64,000 bases of DNA from Nipponacmea schrenckii (Eukaryota > Mollusca > Gastropoda > Lottiidae), in contig JAUJPP010000006.1 in the NCBI GenBank assembly GCA_030562195.1, positions 4,402,001-4,466,000 on the forward strand. Direction: 5' to 3'. Position 1 is the first letter of the stretch; each line of letters starts with the position of its first letter. Under the pieces are notes generated by a model, which did not search any database, was not told where the DNA came from, and saw nothing but the letters and a program-made list of their open reading frames with translations. The position numbers and the translations under genes are program-made. Shown one piece after another: positions 1 through 12,086 of the stretch.

Positions 1-1606
1 CAAAGGCCCAAAACGACCCCTAAAAATTAAGCCTTGGCCCCTTTAAAATGTGTTATTTGTGTGTCTTTTTCCGAAAGAGTTAGTTTTTGTTGACGAGATT
101 GAGGACAAAGAGCACTTCCGTCTATTTACCTTGAGATACCACTAAATGGTTGAAAACTATTTGGGAAGAAACACAATGACTAACTAGACTAATGAGCTCC
201 GATTTAGTAGGCTATATTTTGATATCCCGAAGGAGTTAAATTATGACTGAGAGAAAAGAAGACAAAGACAATAGGCGAAGAATGGTTTATTATTGACATT
301 TTAAGCTGATTGTGCAAGTGGTGGGGAAAGTAAACAACCTCGGAGTGTTTTACTTTTTTTTTCTTATTATGTATAGGTCGACCGAAAAAAAATCTCTAAT
401 GCTGTTTGTCTGTAGAATCTTCATATTTTCCAAGTGAAAACAATTCAAACTAGAGCTCAGGATAGCAATGTGCTAAACCACTGACATTTTGCCCTACAGC
501 ATTACGACAAGTTTGTACCTTTCGCCCAATGATCTCTCATCTGCTTTTAGTTGAAACTGAGAATTTTTTGTTGTTTTGTGCTTGACGTTTTAAGTATTAC
601 AGTTGAACCTATATTACATACACAATAATTGTAATGTTTTTTTTAAATCAAATTTCGAACCATGCCTTTATTAAAATTTTCTGAGATATGCATTATTGAA
701 AATAGATGGTTTGAAATATAAATTATTTATGCGGATTATTGTGCGATTTCTAAGTAACTTCACATCTATAAATTAATCTATAAAATAATATGTATAAACA
801 AGATTTGTGAAAAAAGTAGAAAAAAATGCTATTAATTACATCGGATAAAAGGTTTTATGTAACTAATTCGTATTGTTTGCTAACATTTGTTACTCCTTTA
901 GAAACACTAGCATAATCCTAATTAAAGGCTATAAATGGAGGTATGTTTGAAATTTACATAATCAGATTAATTTGTAATATTTGTCTCACTGATTAGAATC
1001 GTAGCAGACAAAATTAGAATTTTCGTTTAATTTTGGCAAATTTAACAATTTTAGAATTTTGTATTAAACCTTCACATATCTTTTTTTTTACTTTACAGTG
1101 AACTGCTAGGATAAACATAGGACAAATGTTTGTGCCGGTGCGTTTTATTAAATAGTTACTTGTTACTTTCAATCACCTTAATCAACAATATATTACCCTG
1201 AATTTATAGACATGTGAAAGAATTTAAAAAAAAATATTTTCATTCAATACAATCCTGCAATATTCTGAATAAGTCCAATAAGAACTAATGGATTGCGAAT
1301 TATTAAAGGTCAAAGGTCAAATATTAGTTATTGTAAACTTACTAATCCTAGTAACGGGATTTTTGTATTGAACAGGGTTGAACAGATTGTATTTAACTAC
1401 GACTCTACCACTATCATATATCACTAGTGTTATTTTTCGGAATTGAAGCGAAGGACTTTATATATGTGCTGTGTCAGAGAGTATATACAATTGCCCGAGT
1501 GTGAGTATGGTAATATGGTATTTTAAAGTGACATTCAATACTGATATATAGTTGAATTAAGCGACATGTACATGTTGTAGAATAAGCTGGCACTGTATCA
1601 CTATGG
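1..1606. other. AT-rich non-coding stretch
   Basis: No convincing coding exon is visible on either strand; stops are frequent in all frames. The one recognisable item is a diverged dispersed repeat near 490-790 that recurs near 7655-7915. Confidence 0.5.
490..790 (+). repeat. Diverged dispersed repeat, copy 1
   Basis: This stretch aligns by eye with 7655-7915. Both share a block reading like GCTTGA-GTTTTAAGT, then TATTACATACA, then CGAGATATGCAT or a close variant followed by TTGAAAATAG, and finally ATTGTGCGA-TTCT. Order and spacing are preserved while the sequence is well diverged. It looks like an old interspersed repeat; no family is assigned. Confidence 0.5.
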
Positions 1607-2516
1607 AATGAAATGGAGTTTAACGTCCTACATCAGTGGGACATTTTTAAGATTACTTGATTTCACTCAATCTTACGATAAAGCCATGGAGCTTCAAGAT
1701 GATATCAATATAAAGTCGTAGAACAAGTTGTGGCTTATCATTATTACTACATTATTAATGTAGAATAGAATTCCAAGAATTTGATTGAGAAACTCATAGT
1801 ATTTAATAGAGTCAGATTGCCTGTTAACCTATTATACATTTGATATTGTTAATTCTGTTGAGAGTGGATTGACCTACTAGTCATTATAACATAATATATG
1901 AGTATTGCAGTTCAACATGGCTGACCCATAGCCTCCCTTCTTTTTGATAAACAAGCGGTTGCCTAACAAGACACGCCCACTTTAAAGTATATTTCTGTTT
2001 AAACACGTGTTGAAACTCCAACAACATTTGGGCCTAATCCAAAGATTAATATACACGATCGCACCAAATTTCATTCAAATCAGACGAACAATGTAGCCTC
2101 TTTAGCGTTCACAAATTAATTTTGACGCGTTTTGACTATGTCAACTAAAAAACCGTTCATATCTCGTCAATATAAATGATCACACCAAACCTCATTCAAA
2201 TCGGATGAAAACTCAAAACCTTTTATTGAACTTGTCCGAGATTTCATCAATATCTATCGCGTTCAAAAGCCAATTTTGACGCGTTTTGACTAAGTCAAGA
2301 GCAATAACTAAAAAATCGTTCATCGAAGTTGTTCGAGATTCCATCAATATAAATGATCACAGCAAATTTCATTTAAATCAGATAAAAACTCTATCCCGTT
2401 AACAAGCCCATTGTGTGACGGCAATATATGACCACATTATAATGTGGACGTATAAAAACTAGTGAAATGCTGTTCACGGTCCATGAAATAGATGGGACAT
2501 AAAACTCCATTTCATT
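1607..2516. mobile_element. Possible non-autonomous TIR element (MITE-like)
   Basis: The 15-mer AATGAAATGGAGTTT at 1607-1621 recurs as a perfect inverted copy at 2502-2516, and similarity continues imperfectly inwards (a GTCC block follows on both sides). No ORF lies inside. The interior holds about three diverged head-to-tail copies of a 150-170-bp unit (about 2040-2390) carrying the phrases TTTTGACGCGTTTTGACTA and AAATGATCACA. No clear target duplication was seen, so the element call is tentative. Confidence 0.35.
2040..2390 (+). repeat. Diverged tandem repeat, about 3 copies
   Basis: Three head-to-tail units of roughly 150-170 bp share a GATCGCACCAAA/GATCACACCAAA block, a CATTCAAATC block and a TTGACGCGTTTTGACTA block. 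They are diverged from one another. They lie inside the possible MITE. Confidence 0.5.
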
Positions 2517-3762
2517 ATTGTGAAAATTACGTCAACGATTTATGGATTCTTTATTGTGAAATAGGTCTACATATGAATCTAGTGTGTGATATCGCAATGT
2601 ACATGTAATTGACACCAAATTATTGAGCAATACACGGATAATATTATTTACAGTATTTTGTGTTGAAATAAGTTAAATACCGTCTCGATATACTGATATA
2701 GTAACTATCTGTTTCCTGTGAAAGAACATACTATTTTAACACAGAATATACTTGTTATTCCTAAGACTATTATTGTGATGACCTAAAGGTAAGTCCATCG
2801 AATCGTGTAGCTTGTATTAATTGCGTTAATTACTGTAGCAATATCGGAACAGTATATTCGTTTGGACAAAAACCACTAGGATATGCTATAAAATTGGTCT
2901 TTTTCATTTTTTGAATGTTTTGTATACCAAGTCAGGCCTAGTTCTGGCTATCTTAAATCCCTTTTTATATAGATAAACAAATTGCTTCCCCATCGGTTTT
3001 GTTTTTGCAACATCCTAATCTGACTTAAAACCATTAGTACACAAGGCTTATGTATAGAAAAATGATGACTTGTACAAACACCGTCGTACTCTTTGTATGT
3101 TCTGTCTATAGAGTATATACATTCAGAGCTTTTAGTAGCCATCAGGCCTATAGTATTATATAGGTCATGGAAATATTTATAAAAGTAAATAGATGTTCAC
3201 GTAGGCCTATATACAGTTTTCGTGATATCTAGAGTCTACTAAGTGCATCCTACATACTTTTTGTTGGTCAGTATAACTGTATCTATTGCTGTCATACCAG
3301 TTGAGACATATTAATTGGATACAGAGAAGATAATCCACAGAAAATAAAAATGAAATCAATAGAGTTTTACTTCCTTCTTTTTAAGTAGTATTTTCTAACT
3401 ATCGATCTTCAATATGCCCAGCCTGTGGTGCACAGGGTTTTAATTTGACCCAACTGAACAAGAACCTTTTTTTTGAATCAGGAGGAGACATTCGAAGGTG
3501 TTACCTCGATATACACCAGAATAAACCAGGAGCCCTGAGGGTTCAGCCTAGCTGGAAAACTAACCAATGTCTATGTATCACTATGCCCCATGGAATTCTC
3601 TTTAAAGAAAATGGACGTCCATGTGGGTGTGCCAGGATAGGTGAAAGAAGAGTACCACTAACATTGGCTAGTCCAGCTTGTCAAATAACTTGTCAAATGT
3701 TTGGTGTTGTGTTGAGGTCACGTCTATATATACTATATTTCTTATTAATCTTCCTTTTTCAG
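2517..3762. other. Non-coding upstream region of the arrestin-domain gene
   Basis: No supported exon. An open frame at 3445-3768 on the + strand has no recognisable domain. A pyrimidine-rich tract ending in AG at 3761-3762 looks like a splice acceptor opening the coding exon at 3763, so an upstream 5'UTR exon probably exists but cannot be placed. Confidence 0.4.
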
Positions 3763-3783
3763 CTTTGAGAAAAACATAAGAAA

Positions 3784-6518
3784 ATGGGAAAATTAAACAT
3801 CTTTGAAATAACCTTATCCAACCCCCAAGCAGTTTATTATGGGGGGCAGATAGTAGATGGTTATGTAACAGTGGAGTTGAACGAGGAAATGAAAATGAGA
3901 GGTAACAATTACAATTAACCATGTAGGCTACAGCATAAACTACAAATTTATCACAATACTTCATCATTTTGTCCAAGACAACAGCTAAAAGTGAGATAAG
4001 CAACATTAAAACTAAGTGTAGAACAAAACAAGGCGCTTGTTGATAATACACAATATACATGTATGTCTAGAATATAAATCTTAGTGAGAAAATTATTTGT
4101 TCCTGTCTTTCCAGGAATAAGGCTACATTTTAATGGTGGTGCAAGAGTACACTGGACGGAACAACACTCTACAGGCAGTGGTAAAAATCGTCATACCACA
4201 ACACGTCATTATTCATCGAATGAAACGTATTTTGATCATTGCATTGTGGTGTTTGGTAAAGGTAAGTTTCGTATGAATATTTGAAATAAATTTGTGAAGA
4301 TTATGTAAAATTCATATTCCTTTACGGAATTATCAAATTGCTATATTTGTACAATTTATTGCATTCGCTTCACCTAAATAACTAATATATTGATAATAAC
4401 GGGTGACAGTGTTTGATCTGATTAGCTCCTCACCTGACATGTTTTAGAAGTAACCAATGTAGTCTAAAATTGGCATGTCTTTTATAGGTCCGGGACAATC
4501 AGGTGAAGACCCAGTATTACAAGCAGGTCGATATACCTATCCCTTCCATTATCAATTACCCGTGGGAATCCCCTCATCCTATGAAAGTCATGTTGGCAGA
4601 GTACGGTATTCATTATCCGGTGTTATAGACAGACCATGGCGGTTTGATCATAATACAAGGCGTGTCTTTACAGTACTAGATGTTTTGGATCTGAACAGAG
4701 AACCAATGGCGCTGGTATGTTCCGATACATCACGTTCAGAGTTTATTCGTCGACAATTTTGCAATCAGACCTTTGGGTTTTCAATGGCATGGCATGTTCG
4801 AGGTTGTCGATAATATATCTACTTGTCTTCTGTGATGTTGGTATCTTATATCACAAAATCAATGTCAATTCTTGTCTTGTCAAAAAAGTCTAACAAGTAG
4901 ACCGAATATGAAAGCATCTATCTAGAATTAGCTATGACTTAATTTTCAAACTTCAATATCTCCAAATCATTTTAAATCGACAGCGAACAGGTCAAGGTAG
5001 CGGTGAGAAGACATTGTGTTGTTTATGCTGTACCTCGGGTCCGATTACGTGTGATTTTAAACTCAATCGATTAGGCTATGTAGCAGGGGAAGGTATACCT
5101 TTATATGCAGAAATAAGAAACTCATCCAGAAGAAAAATGGCAAAATCATTTGCTAATTTACATATGGTAAGATAATGTAATTTATTTGACAAATCATAGA
5201 TAATCATTGAAAACTCCTCTCATTCTAAGCATTGATACTTTTCCCTTATCACTTATATATTACTTATCAGCCTTATTTTTATACATTGGTACAAATCAAT
5301 TAATTTGTACAATAGATCTTGAGATGACAAGAAAGAGACCCAATTGCTCGGAAACTCATGCACAGATACGAGAAATATCATAAAAATATAATAAGTCACA
5401 CTTTAGCAAATAGTTCGTACATTATAAGGCCTAATTGCGTTCTCACATTCTCTACTTCGTTCTCAAGAGAGACATTGTTACCTTTTATTATTTATGAGTG
5501 TTATATTCCAGTCTGTACATTATCATGCTACAAGCAAAACTAAACATTTATCACACGTGGTATCAAACCTGATACATGGTCCAATTGAACCTGGTGATTC
5601 GGATAGCTGGAATGGCGATCAGCTACTTATTCCCCCATTACCCGCTTCGGGGTTGCGAGGTTGTAGAATTATTGACATCAACTACATGATTACTGTAAGT
5701 ATCGACTAGGAGTGTGAACGAATTACATTTGCGTTTTTTATTATACATGTACCTATAATTGTCATTTATTAAACACTAGACGAATACATTACTTCTTCAC
5801 AAAGTACACACTCTTCAAATGACAGGCCTTACCTCTACCAAGCTTAATCGTAAAATAGTTTATACATGTTGAAGGAATATATACATCTTCCTTTTGTATT
5901 TCATTTGATCTCAGTCATTACAAACATCATTGATCTTTTTCATTTTAGATGAATGTCGATCCTACGGGTATAGGTTTTGATTTATCAGTTCCATTAGAAA
6001 TTCTTATTGGTACGATTCCCCTTCAGTCAGTGATGCAACAATATGGTCCGTCTGCTCCACCTCAAATAGGTTTTACTTCCGGTGCACAAGGTGGTACCCA
6101 GCCGAATATAAATACAACTGCAATTCCTATGCAACCATCAGCGCCTGCTATGCGTAAGTTTATAATATCGTTTACGTAACCTTTCATTGTTCCAAAAAAC
6201 CCATGATCACTTAACAGTTTAACAATGCATGTAGGAACTATTGTCATTGGGTCAATCTTTTGATATGTATCGGCAAAGTCTAAACCAAGATGCGAATAAT
6301 AACTGTTTAAATCCCAGTGCTTTGAGAAGATCTTTTCATATAATGTTGTTTTGTTTTATATTCTAGCTCCACCATCCTATGCTGAGTGTACTTTTGGTAA
6401 AGTTGATATACGAGAGGAAACTGATAACGAACACATACGTGGAAATATGCAATACGCACCAATATATACATATTACAATTGGAACCAACATACTGCTAAT
6501 TCCTTTAATGCTAAATAA
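3784..6518 (+). CDS. Arrestin domain-containing protein, 7 coding exons
   Basis: Exons: 3784-3901, 4115-4261, 4488-4714, 4984-5166, 5512-5694, 5949-6153, 6367-6518. All junctions are GT..AG and phase-consistent, giving 1215 nt (404 aa plus stop). Exons 1-3 (residues 1-164) form the arrestin N domain, opening MGKLNIFEITLSNPQAVYYG. Exons 4-6 (165-354) form the arrestin C domain, with the cysteine cluster KTLCCLCC at about 173-180 and IGTIPL in exon 6. Exon 7 carries a PPSY motif (356-359), the PPxY type that in this family binds WW domains of NEDD4-type ubiquitin ligases. Alpha-arrestins are cytosolic or endosomal adaptors for ubiquitination and trafficking of membrane proteins. The ARRDC2/3/4-like group fits best; exact orthology is not resolved. 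The ATG at 3784 opens the arrestin fold and follows an acceptor by 21 nt. Confidence 0.93.
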
Positions 6519-6557
6519 TAGATTATGATATAATCGATTTTTAACGATGTAGTCTAA

Positions 6558-6640
6558 AGCAGGCCTTCTCAACTGGCAGCGCGTGCGCCACTTTGCAACA
6601 GCCAAAGTGGCTTTTACTGACATTCAGAAGCCATTATGAA
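6558..6640 (+). repeat. Possible hAT-type element terminus
   Basis: The sequence opening CAGGCCTTCTCAACTGGCAG, followed by an alternating GC core and an imperfect hairpin around GCCACTTTG/CAAAGTGGC, resembles the CAG-GG-TTCTCAA style of hAT termini. No second terminus or 8-bp duplication was found, so this is weak. Confidence 0.2.
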
Positions 6641-7654
6641 TCTTTGACATATACGCCTGATATATGGGATTCCTTAAATTTTCACTTGAACATTCTTCAA
6701 AAAAAAAAATGTTTTGTATTTTGCATATTATATTTCACCACGATGTAAGTTGTTACAGTAATTATCATTGAAAAGGAAGAGAGCATTGCTCATTGTAATT
6801 GCAACATGATGTTCCCGTTTCACCCCTAATGCAAAAACCCAACACAGCTATGTACTCAAAGATAAGATACTAAACCTAAACCATCGTCGACTACTATCCT
6901 AACGAAAATAATTGCTACCTATATCACGTTGACAAATTTCTGAAGAAACGTTCACCTGAGGTGAATGAATCTACATTCATCGGTAATAAGGCTAAAGTAT
7001 TAAAGATTAATCCCCCTTGACAATTCTGTGGCTTTTACTCTCCCCCTAATAATTGATAGAAACGCCACTATTTACCCCCTTCCCTACCATCCTAAAAAAA
7101 TTATTCACTAAGTGCTCACTAATTATCTTGAGAAGACCTAACTCGGGTCCGATATACATTTTGAATAATCTATGATATTTCTATTTTTGTTATATTATTA
7201 TCGCTTAACAATTATCATATAAATCTATTTTATGTAAGGAGTTACAAAATATAAAATTGGTACGTTCCTAGAAGAGATTCATTACCTAGCCTTTACTGAT
7301 CGTCCTTGTCAACCCCCCGGGTGGTATGTCTACCATTACAAATGTGAGCGTATTATGATGGCTGTCACTACTTTCATATTTTGCGTTGTCTAATCGTGGT
7401 TATAGAAGCTCATTTCTGTGATGTCTTGAATTTTTTAGGTCCTCCATTTGCTGGAAGCATAAGATGGAGTACAACTACTGCTCTCATTTAAATTATGTTA
7501 ATTAATTGTCTCAATCAAGCCTTTCATCATCTCAATTTCAGAGCATGTATTTTTTGACGCGTTGAAACATAATGAAAGAAGCTTGTTACTAAGATTTTGA
7601 GGTAATTCCAAGATATTGAAAAAAAATCTAGACTGTGCTTGGCCATCGACATGT

Positions 7655-7915
7655 TTGCCCATAACTTTAAGGCCCTTTTGTACTTTAATTCCTTGCGCCC
7701 GATGTTCTCCCAGGTATCTTTAGTTATAAGTCAAAGTATGAAATTTTGTCTTCTGTTTTTTGCTTGAAGTTTTAAGTGTTATATTACATACATCATCTAG
7801 TTTGATTTCAATGTTAAGTGCTTTCCGAGATATGCATAATTGAAAATAGGTAATTTTAGATATTGATGGAGACTATTGTGCGACTTCTTATTAACTTAGA
7901 TAATTCAAACATAAT
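7655..7915 (+). repeat. Diverged dispersed repeat, copy 2
   Basis: Counterpart of the repeat at 490-790, in the same orientation, with the same ordered blocks (TTTTAAGTGTTATATTACAT, GAGATATGCAT, TTGAAAATAGG, ATTGTGCGACTTCT). Confidence 0.5.
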
Positions 7916-8225
7916 TATAATTTTGTACATTCAAAAGATTTGTGTCTTTGGCCACTCAGTCATAATTCTCAGAATTTTATTAAAACCCATTTTATAGTCT
8001 GACAAATCTTCCTACGTCTATGACCTATATCTGTTAAAAGAGTAGAAGGAGCATCAATCTGAATTTCTTTGAAACTTGGTCAATAACAATATTTATCCTT
8101 TAGTTGACTTGGTGTTATATAATAACTATAGCAATCATAAAAAATACACTTATAACCTGTTATATCCACAAAATCAAGTCATTAATTATAAAATGATGAA
8201 TCCATCCATTAAGCGATATCCTTAT

Positions 8226-8398
8226 GTTAAGATTTTTAAGTAAATCATATTTTAACCTTGACCGATATTTTCTAAGCCATGTCGTTTTAACCTTATGACG
8301 TCAGTCAAGTCTGACGTCATCTTATTCATTCGTCCCGCTTTAGTTTAATCATTACTGCGTCGTGATCAGTGCCTTCAATAGCTGTCAACATTTTTAAC
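8226..8398 (+). repeat. Split direct repeat A1 of Ngaro-type element 1
   Basis: Matches 12254-12426 at a constant offset of 4028 bp. It contains a TGACGTCA-GTCAAGTC-TGACGTCA palindrome-like stretch that could act as a CRE-like promoter element (inference). The gag ATG lies 68 bp beyond its end. Confidence 0.92.
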
Positions 8399-8465
8399 GT
8401 GCTGCTTATTTCATTTTATAGCTGTAAACTTTTTATTATTTCATTCAAAGTCTTCCTCAAGGATT

Positions 8466-9650
8466 ATGTCATCAAGAGAGACACGGAGAAAATCTTCAAA
8501 ACCTGTGCAAGACGTCCTTACAATGGCAGATGCAGAACAAACTGAAACTGAAGAAAGTGAGTCTGCTGAAAATGTGAATAATGATTCTTCCGACGCCTCA
8601 GTCGATCGCACTGGGCTACATACTGCCAACCAGGATATTGATCAGTTACCGAATTCAATAGCTGATTCCAATCTTGATGCTATGGAAAGTGAATTAAAAA
8701 ATTTACAGAGACAAAGGAAATTCCTGACTCTTCAGCGACAGATCGCTACAGAACGGAAGGAAGTTGAGCAACTCCAATACTCTGACCGTAACAGTAACAT
8801 ACCACTACATGGTGCATCCGAAGAATTGAATGTTCAACGCCAAATTCCAGGATATGAAACTCATCCCCCTGTTCAAGGACCAGGTGAGCTCAATAAATTA
8901 TTGCAGCCTTCAATTCAGTTCAGCAACAATGAAAGTAGTTTAAGTAGTACATGTACAGGTAAACAGTCAAAAGCCTTACAAATTCTGGACTTTATTTGGG
9001 TTGATCCTGTCCAGCAGTTTGGTACTTATTCCTTTGGCGCCGAAAGTGGTATAGAACTCCGTGTGACAAAGAGAAAGACACTAGATAAAATTTCTATTGA
9101 AGAATGGGGATATTCTAATAACTGCATCTTACTTGAGCTTGTGCGTCGTAAAGAGTTGGATACTATAGGGGTGACATCCTATCTGAAATATACATCAGAT
9201 ATCTTCCGTCTAGCATCCAGATATGTATGGTACTCTGTTCTCCTATACGACAAGGAGTACAGGGAACAACAGGCACAGGAAAACTTTCCGTGGGGCACTC
9301 ACCGTCAAGACTTACGTGAATTTCAATTGGTTCTCAAACGGGATCACCCAACAATACGGGCTTTTCAGGAAGCCAACTCGACAAACCAAAGCAAACAAAA
9401 TCGAAATGGTCCCTCTCGCCAAAATTCTGGTATGAACAATGAACGTCGGAAGGTGCCTTTTCTACCTGATGGTCGTGAAATATGTAGGAATTACAATGGT
9501 AATAAGTGTTATCGACCAGACTGCAGATTAGCCCATAACTGTGCTTTATGTATGTCTCCATCCGATTCCGCTGTTACTCATAATCAGTCGCAGAACAACA
9601 ATTCTTCAAAAAACTGGTATGGCGCCCCAGATGGGACACCGCTTACATAA
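8466..9650 (+). CDS. Gag-like protein of Ngaro-type element 1
   Basis: 394 codons from the ATG at 8466, the first after A1. The N-terminal 70 residues are acidic and Ser/Thr-rich. Residues about 70-105 form a predicted coiled coil rich in Glu, Gln, Arg and Leu. Near the C terminus (about 337-358) is a CCCH-type zinc-binding pattern, C-x7-C-x4-C-x3-H, with RLAH at the histidine. A nucleic-acid-binding gag role is inferred from this and from its position ahead of the RT. The RT frame overlaps its end, so the downstream product may need a frame change. No enzyme motif is seen. Confidence 0.8.
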   Translation: MSSRETRRKSSKPVQDVLTMADAEQTETEESESAENVNNDSSDASVDRTGLHTANQDIDQLPNSIADSNLDAMESELKNLQRQRKFLTLQRQIATERKEVEQLQYSDRNSNIPLHGASEELNVQRQIPGYETHPPVQGPGELNKLLQPSIQFSNNESSLSSTCTGKQSKALQILDFIWVDPVQQFGTYSFGAESGIELRVTKRKTLDKISIEEWGYSNNCILLELVRRKELDTIGVTSYLKYTSDIFRLASRYVWYSVLLYDKEYREQQAQENFPWGTHRQDLREFQLVLKRDHPTIRAFQEANSTNQSKQNRNGPSRQNSGMNNERRKVPFLPDGREICRNYNGNKCYRPDCRLAHNCALCMSPSDSAVTHNQSQNNNSSKNWYGAPDGTPLT

Positions 9651-10443
9651 TTTCTTGTGCATCCACATCATGCAGAAACAACTGTCTTAATTACACTGCA
9701 TGGTGCAAATTTTTACCAACTGACTTTGAAGATAGATCATTTTTACTTGACGGAATTCAAAATGGGTTCCTCCTAAGCAATAAATATGGACCTCACAAAC
9801 CTATAGAACGCACTAATTATCGCTCAGCCACAGAACATAAACTGCTCGTTGAAGCTCAATTAAAGCGCGAAATTGAACTTGGGAATTATGTGGTGACTAA
9901 GACAAAACCTGTTATAATAAGCTCGATAGGGGCTATTTTAAAGCCAGACGGTGGTGTGCGCATCATTCATGATGCCAGTCGACCGGAAGGACTCTCCCTC
10001 AATTCTTACACAAAAGACACATCCTGCTCCTACATGGACCTTCGCTGTGCACTCGATTATATACGCCCCAAAAGTTTCCTCGCTAAAATTGACTTAAAAA
10101 GCGCCTATAGGTCGGTTTTGTGCAGCGACTTTGACCACGAGCTCACTGGTCTACAGTGGACCTTTTCAGGCAATGACGTGCCGACATATATGTATGACCG
10201 CAAGCTCCCATTCGGGCACAGTCGTAGCCCTATGTTATTCCAACGAATCACATCCGCCGTTTGCAAAATTATGAAGTGTAAATACAACGTAACCTGCATT
10301 GTGTATTTGGACGATTTCTTGATAATCGAAAATGATTTCCAAACGTGTAATAATAGCCTGCAGTTAGTTAGTGTAAAACAGTTAATGTCTTTGTGTGGAA
10401 AATTAAATTGGGCTAGTCAAGTTATAAAAGGGGGTCGAAATTC
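9640..10443 (+). pseudogene. Reverse transcriptase domain with internal deletion (Ngaro-type element 1)
   Basis: The frame is open before the end of gag and carries DIRS-order RT motifs: GGVRIIHDASRP, the first catalytic aspartate in AKIDLKSAYR, KLPFGHSRSP, and the YLDDFLII box near 10300. Right after the YLDD box the reading jumps to QLMSLCGKLNWA, which in relatives lies downstream of a thumb/connection segment. I infer that roughly 60 codons are missing. The frame then changes near 10443, where the neighbouring frame continues FLRRLLDS. The active-site aspartates remain, but the enzyme is unlikely to work in this copy. Confidence 0.82.
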
Positions 10444-11145
10444 TTGCGACGCCTCCTTGACTCCATAGCCCACATTAGTGACAAGTCGTCTAAAGTGCTA
10501 CACTCTTCCGAATTCTTTCAAGATTTGGGTTGGTGGATAAATTTCTGTCAAGTTTTCAACGGGTCTGTGAAGTTTCTCGATACAAAACCGATTACTACTG
10601 TGTTTACCGATGCTTCTGATAAAGGGGGAGGGGGCATTTTTAGAGGCGATTTTTTCTATACAAATTGGAATATAGACCTCCCTTCTGTGTCCTCAGCTCA
10701 TATAAATGTTAAGGAGACTCTGTCAGTGGTGTTAGCTGCTCTGCGCTGGAGCCCTGAATGGAAAGACAAGAAAGTAATAGTGACAACGGACAATATGACA
10801 ACAAAATCTGTGCTCAATAAAGGAACCTCGCGCAATCCTATGCTTATGTGCTGCTTACGTGTTTTATTTTGGGTCTCTGCACTTTATAATTTTGACTTGG
10901 TAGCTCGATATATACCTGGTAGTTTTAATGTGGCAGCAGATGCTGCGTCAAGACTTCATGAACCGGACCAACCAAGCCGTCTATACGACATTATGGGGAG
11001 CTACCAGTTATATGGATTTCGTGCCTCTGAACTCCTTCATCATGTTTCTCCTGCATTCTTTCATTTTAGGTGGGGTTACCAGAACCCGACATATAGAACA
11101 TTTGTTGTCAGTAGCCAGCCGCCTGAAAGACAAGGGGTGGGCTAA
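10444..11145 (+). CDS. RNase H domain (Ngaro-type element 1)
   Basis: 233 codons continuing the RT-linked region in another frame. Typical RNase H carboxylates are visible: FTDAS (first Asp), KETLSVVLAALRW (Glu), TTDNMTTKS (Asp) and NVAADAASR (final Asp). It follows the RT thumb and precedes the recombinase, with which it overlaps in a different frame, as is usual in the DIRS order. RNase H removes the RNA strand during cDNA synthesis. The start given is the open-frame start; the native product would be fused to the RT. Confidence 0.8.
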   Translation: MRRLLDSIAHISDKSSKVLHSSEFFQDLGWWINFCQVFNGSVKFLDTKPITTVFTDASDKGGGGIFRGDFFYTNWNIDLPSVSSAHINVKETLSVVLAALRWSPEWKDKKVIVTTDNMTTKSVLNKGTSRNPMLMCCLRVLFWVSALYNFDLVARYIPGSFNVAADAASRLHEPDQPSRLYDIMGSYQLYGFRASELLHHVSPAFFHFRWGYQNPTYRTFVVSSQPPERQGVG

Positions 11146-12049
11146 AAACACTCGCCGGACATATTCAACTCACTGGAAGACATTTACAGAATTTTGTAGT
11201 GTATACCAGCTGCCGACTTTTCCAGTGAATAATAGAACAATCGAAATGTATATTGCTTACCTTGTGGATGTTAAATCTTTTACTTTTAGCAGTGTTAAGG
11301 CATATTTGAATATTATTTCAATCTTATACAAGTCAAACAATTTGCCCGACCCAATTAAGAATTGGTCGGTATGTCATTTACTTACAGGTGTAAAAAGAGA
11401 TTTGGGTGCAGCGCACAGATGCACTTCCCCCATAACACCTGCTTTGCTTCTCAAAATTCGAGATTGTTTGGACCTTAGCAACCACAATAACGTGGTATTC
11501 TGGGCCGCTTGCCTTCTTGGTTTCTTTGGCTTTCTCAGGCCAATCAATTTTCTAATCAAGGATAAATTTGATCCAAATAAGGACATTCAGCGTCGCGATA
11601 TTCATTTTACTGACAAAGGTTTAATTGTTTGCCTCAAGATTACAAAAACCATTCAGTTTCGCACTAAGGATATACTTATCTTATTGCCCTCAATGCCTAA
11701 TCATCCATTATGTCCTACTCAAGCTCTTAATAACGTTTTGCAACATGCTGCACCGCTTTTCTCGCCTCTGTTCACTCTACAAAATGGAGACGGACTTACT
11801 TATTCTGCCTTTTTACGAGCTTTTCGTTATATTTTATGCATTTTAGGTTTAAATTCCCAAGATTATAGTTGCCACTCATTTAGACGGGGTGCCGCGTCTT
11901 GGGCTTCCTCCGTTGGTCTTAGCGACAGCGACATTAAGCTTCTTGGTTTTTGGTCAAGCGACTGCTTTCAGCGCTATGTTCATTCTGACATACATTTACG
12001 AGAAACTGCTATGCTCACTTTTTCCAAACATATTCCACACACTTTATAA
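10928..12049 (+). CDS. Tyrosine recombinase (Ngaro-type element 1)
   Basis: 373-codon frame; the recognisable protein starts near 11080, after the overlap with RNase H. An N-terminal SAM-like core-binding region (KNTRRTYSTHWKTFTEFC) is followed by the catalytic domain: Arg in GFFGFLRPINFL, the HSFRRG box (H-x-x-R), GFWSS, and the nucleophilic tyrosine in FQRYVHS. All four signature positions are present. It would integrate a circular double-stranded cDNA without target duplication, as known for this order. This is the best-preserved protein of the element, and B1 follows 37 bp after its stop. Confidence 0.88.
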   Translation: MWQQMLRQDFMNRTNQAVYTTLWGATSYMDFVPLNSFIMFLLHSFILGGVTRTRHIEHLLSVASRLKDKGWAKNTRRTYSTHWKTFTEFCSVYQLPTFPVNNRTIEMYIAYLVDVKSFTFSSVKAYLNIISILYKSNNLPDPIKNWSVCHLLTGVKRDLGAAHRCTSPITPALLLKIRDCLDLSNHNNVVFWAACLLGFFGFLRPINFLIKDKFDPNKDIQRRDIHFTDKGLIVCLKITKTIQFRTKDILILLPSMPNHPLCPTQALNNVLQHAAPLFSPLFTLQNGDGLTYSAFLRAFRYILCILGLNSQDYSCHSFRRGAASWASSVGLSDSDIKLLGFWSSDCFQRYVHSDIHLRETAMLTFSKHIPHTL

Positions 12050-12086
12050 TTAAGATTTCTACTTTCCTTTCCTAACGTGTGGGTTT

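Larger units (their letters stand above)
6519..8225. other. Non-coding region downstream of the arrestin-domain gene
   Basis: No coding exon recognised. The stretch holds a short possible hAT-type terminus at 6558-6640 and the second copy of a diverged dispersed repeat at 7655-7915. The rest is AT-rich unique-looking sequence up to the left end of the Ngaro-type element. Confidence 0.45.

Noticed and set aside
3445..3768. 107-codon + strand frame upstream of the arrestin-domain gene
   Set aside because: No domain, no splice support, and it overlaps a likely splice acceptor at 3761.
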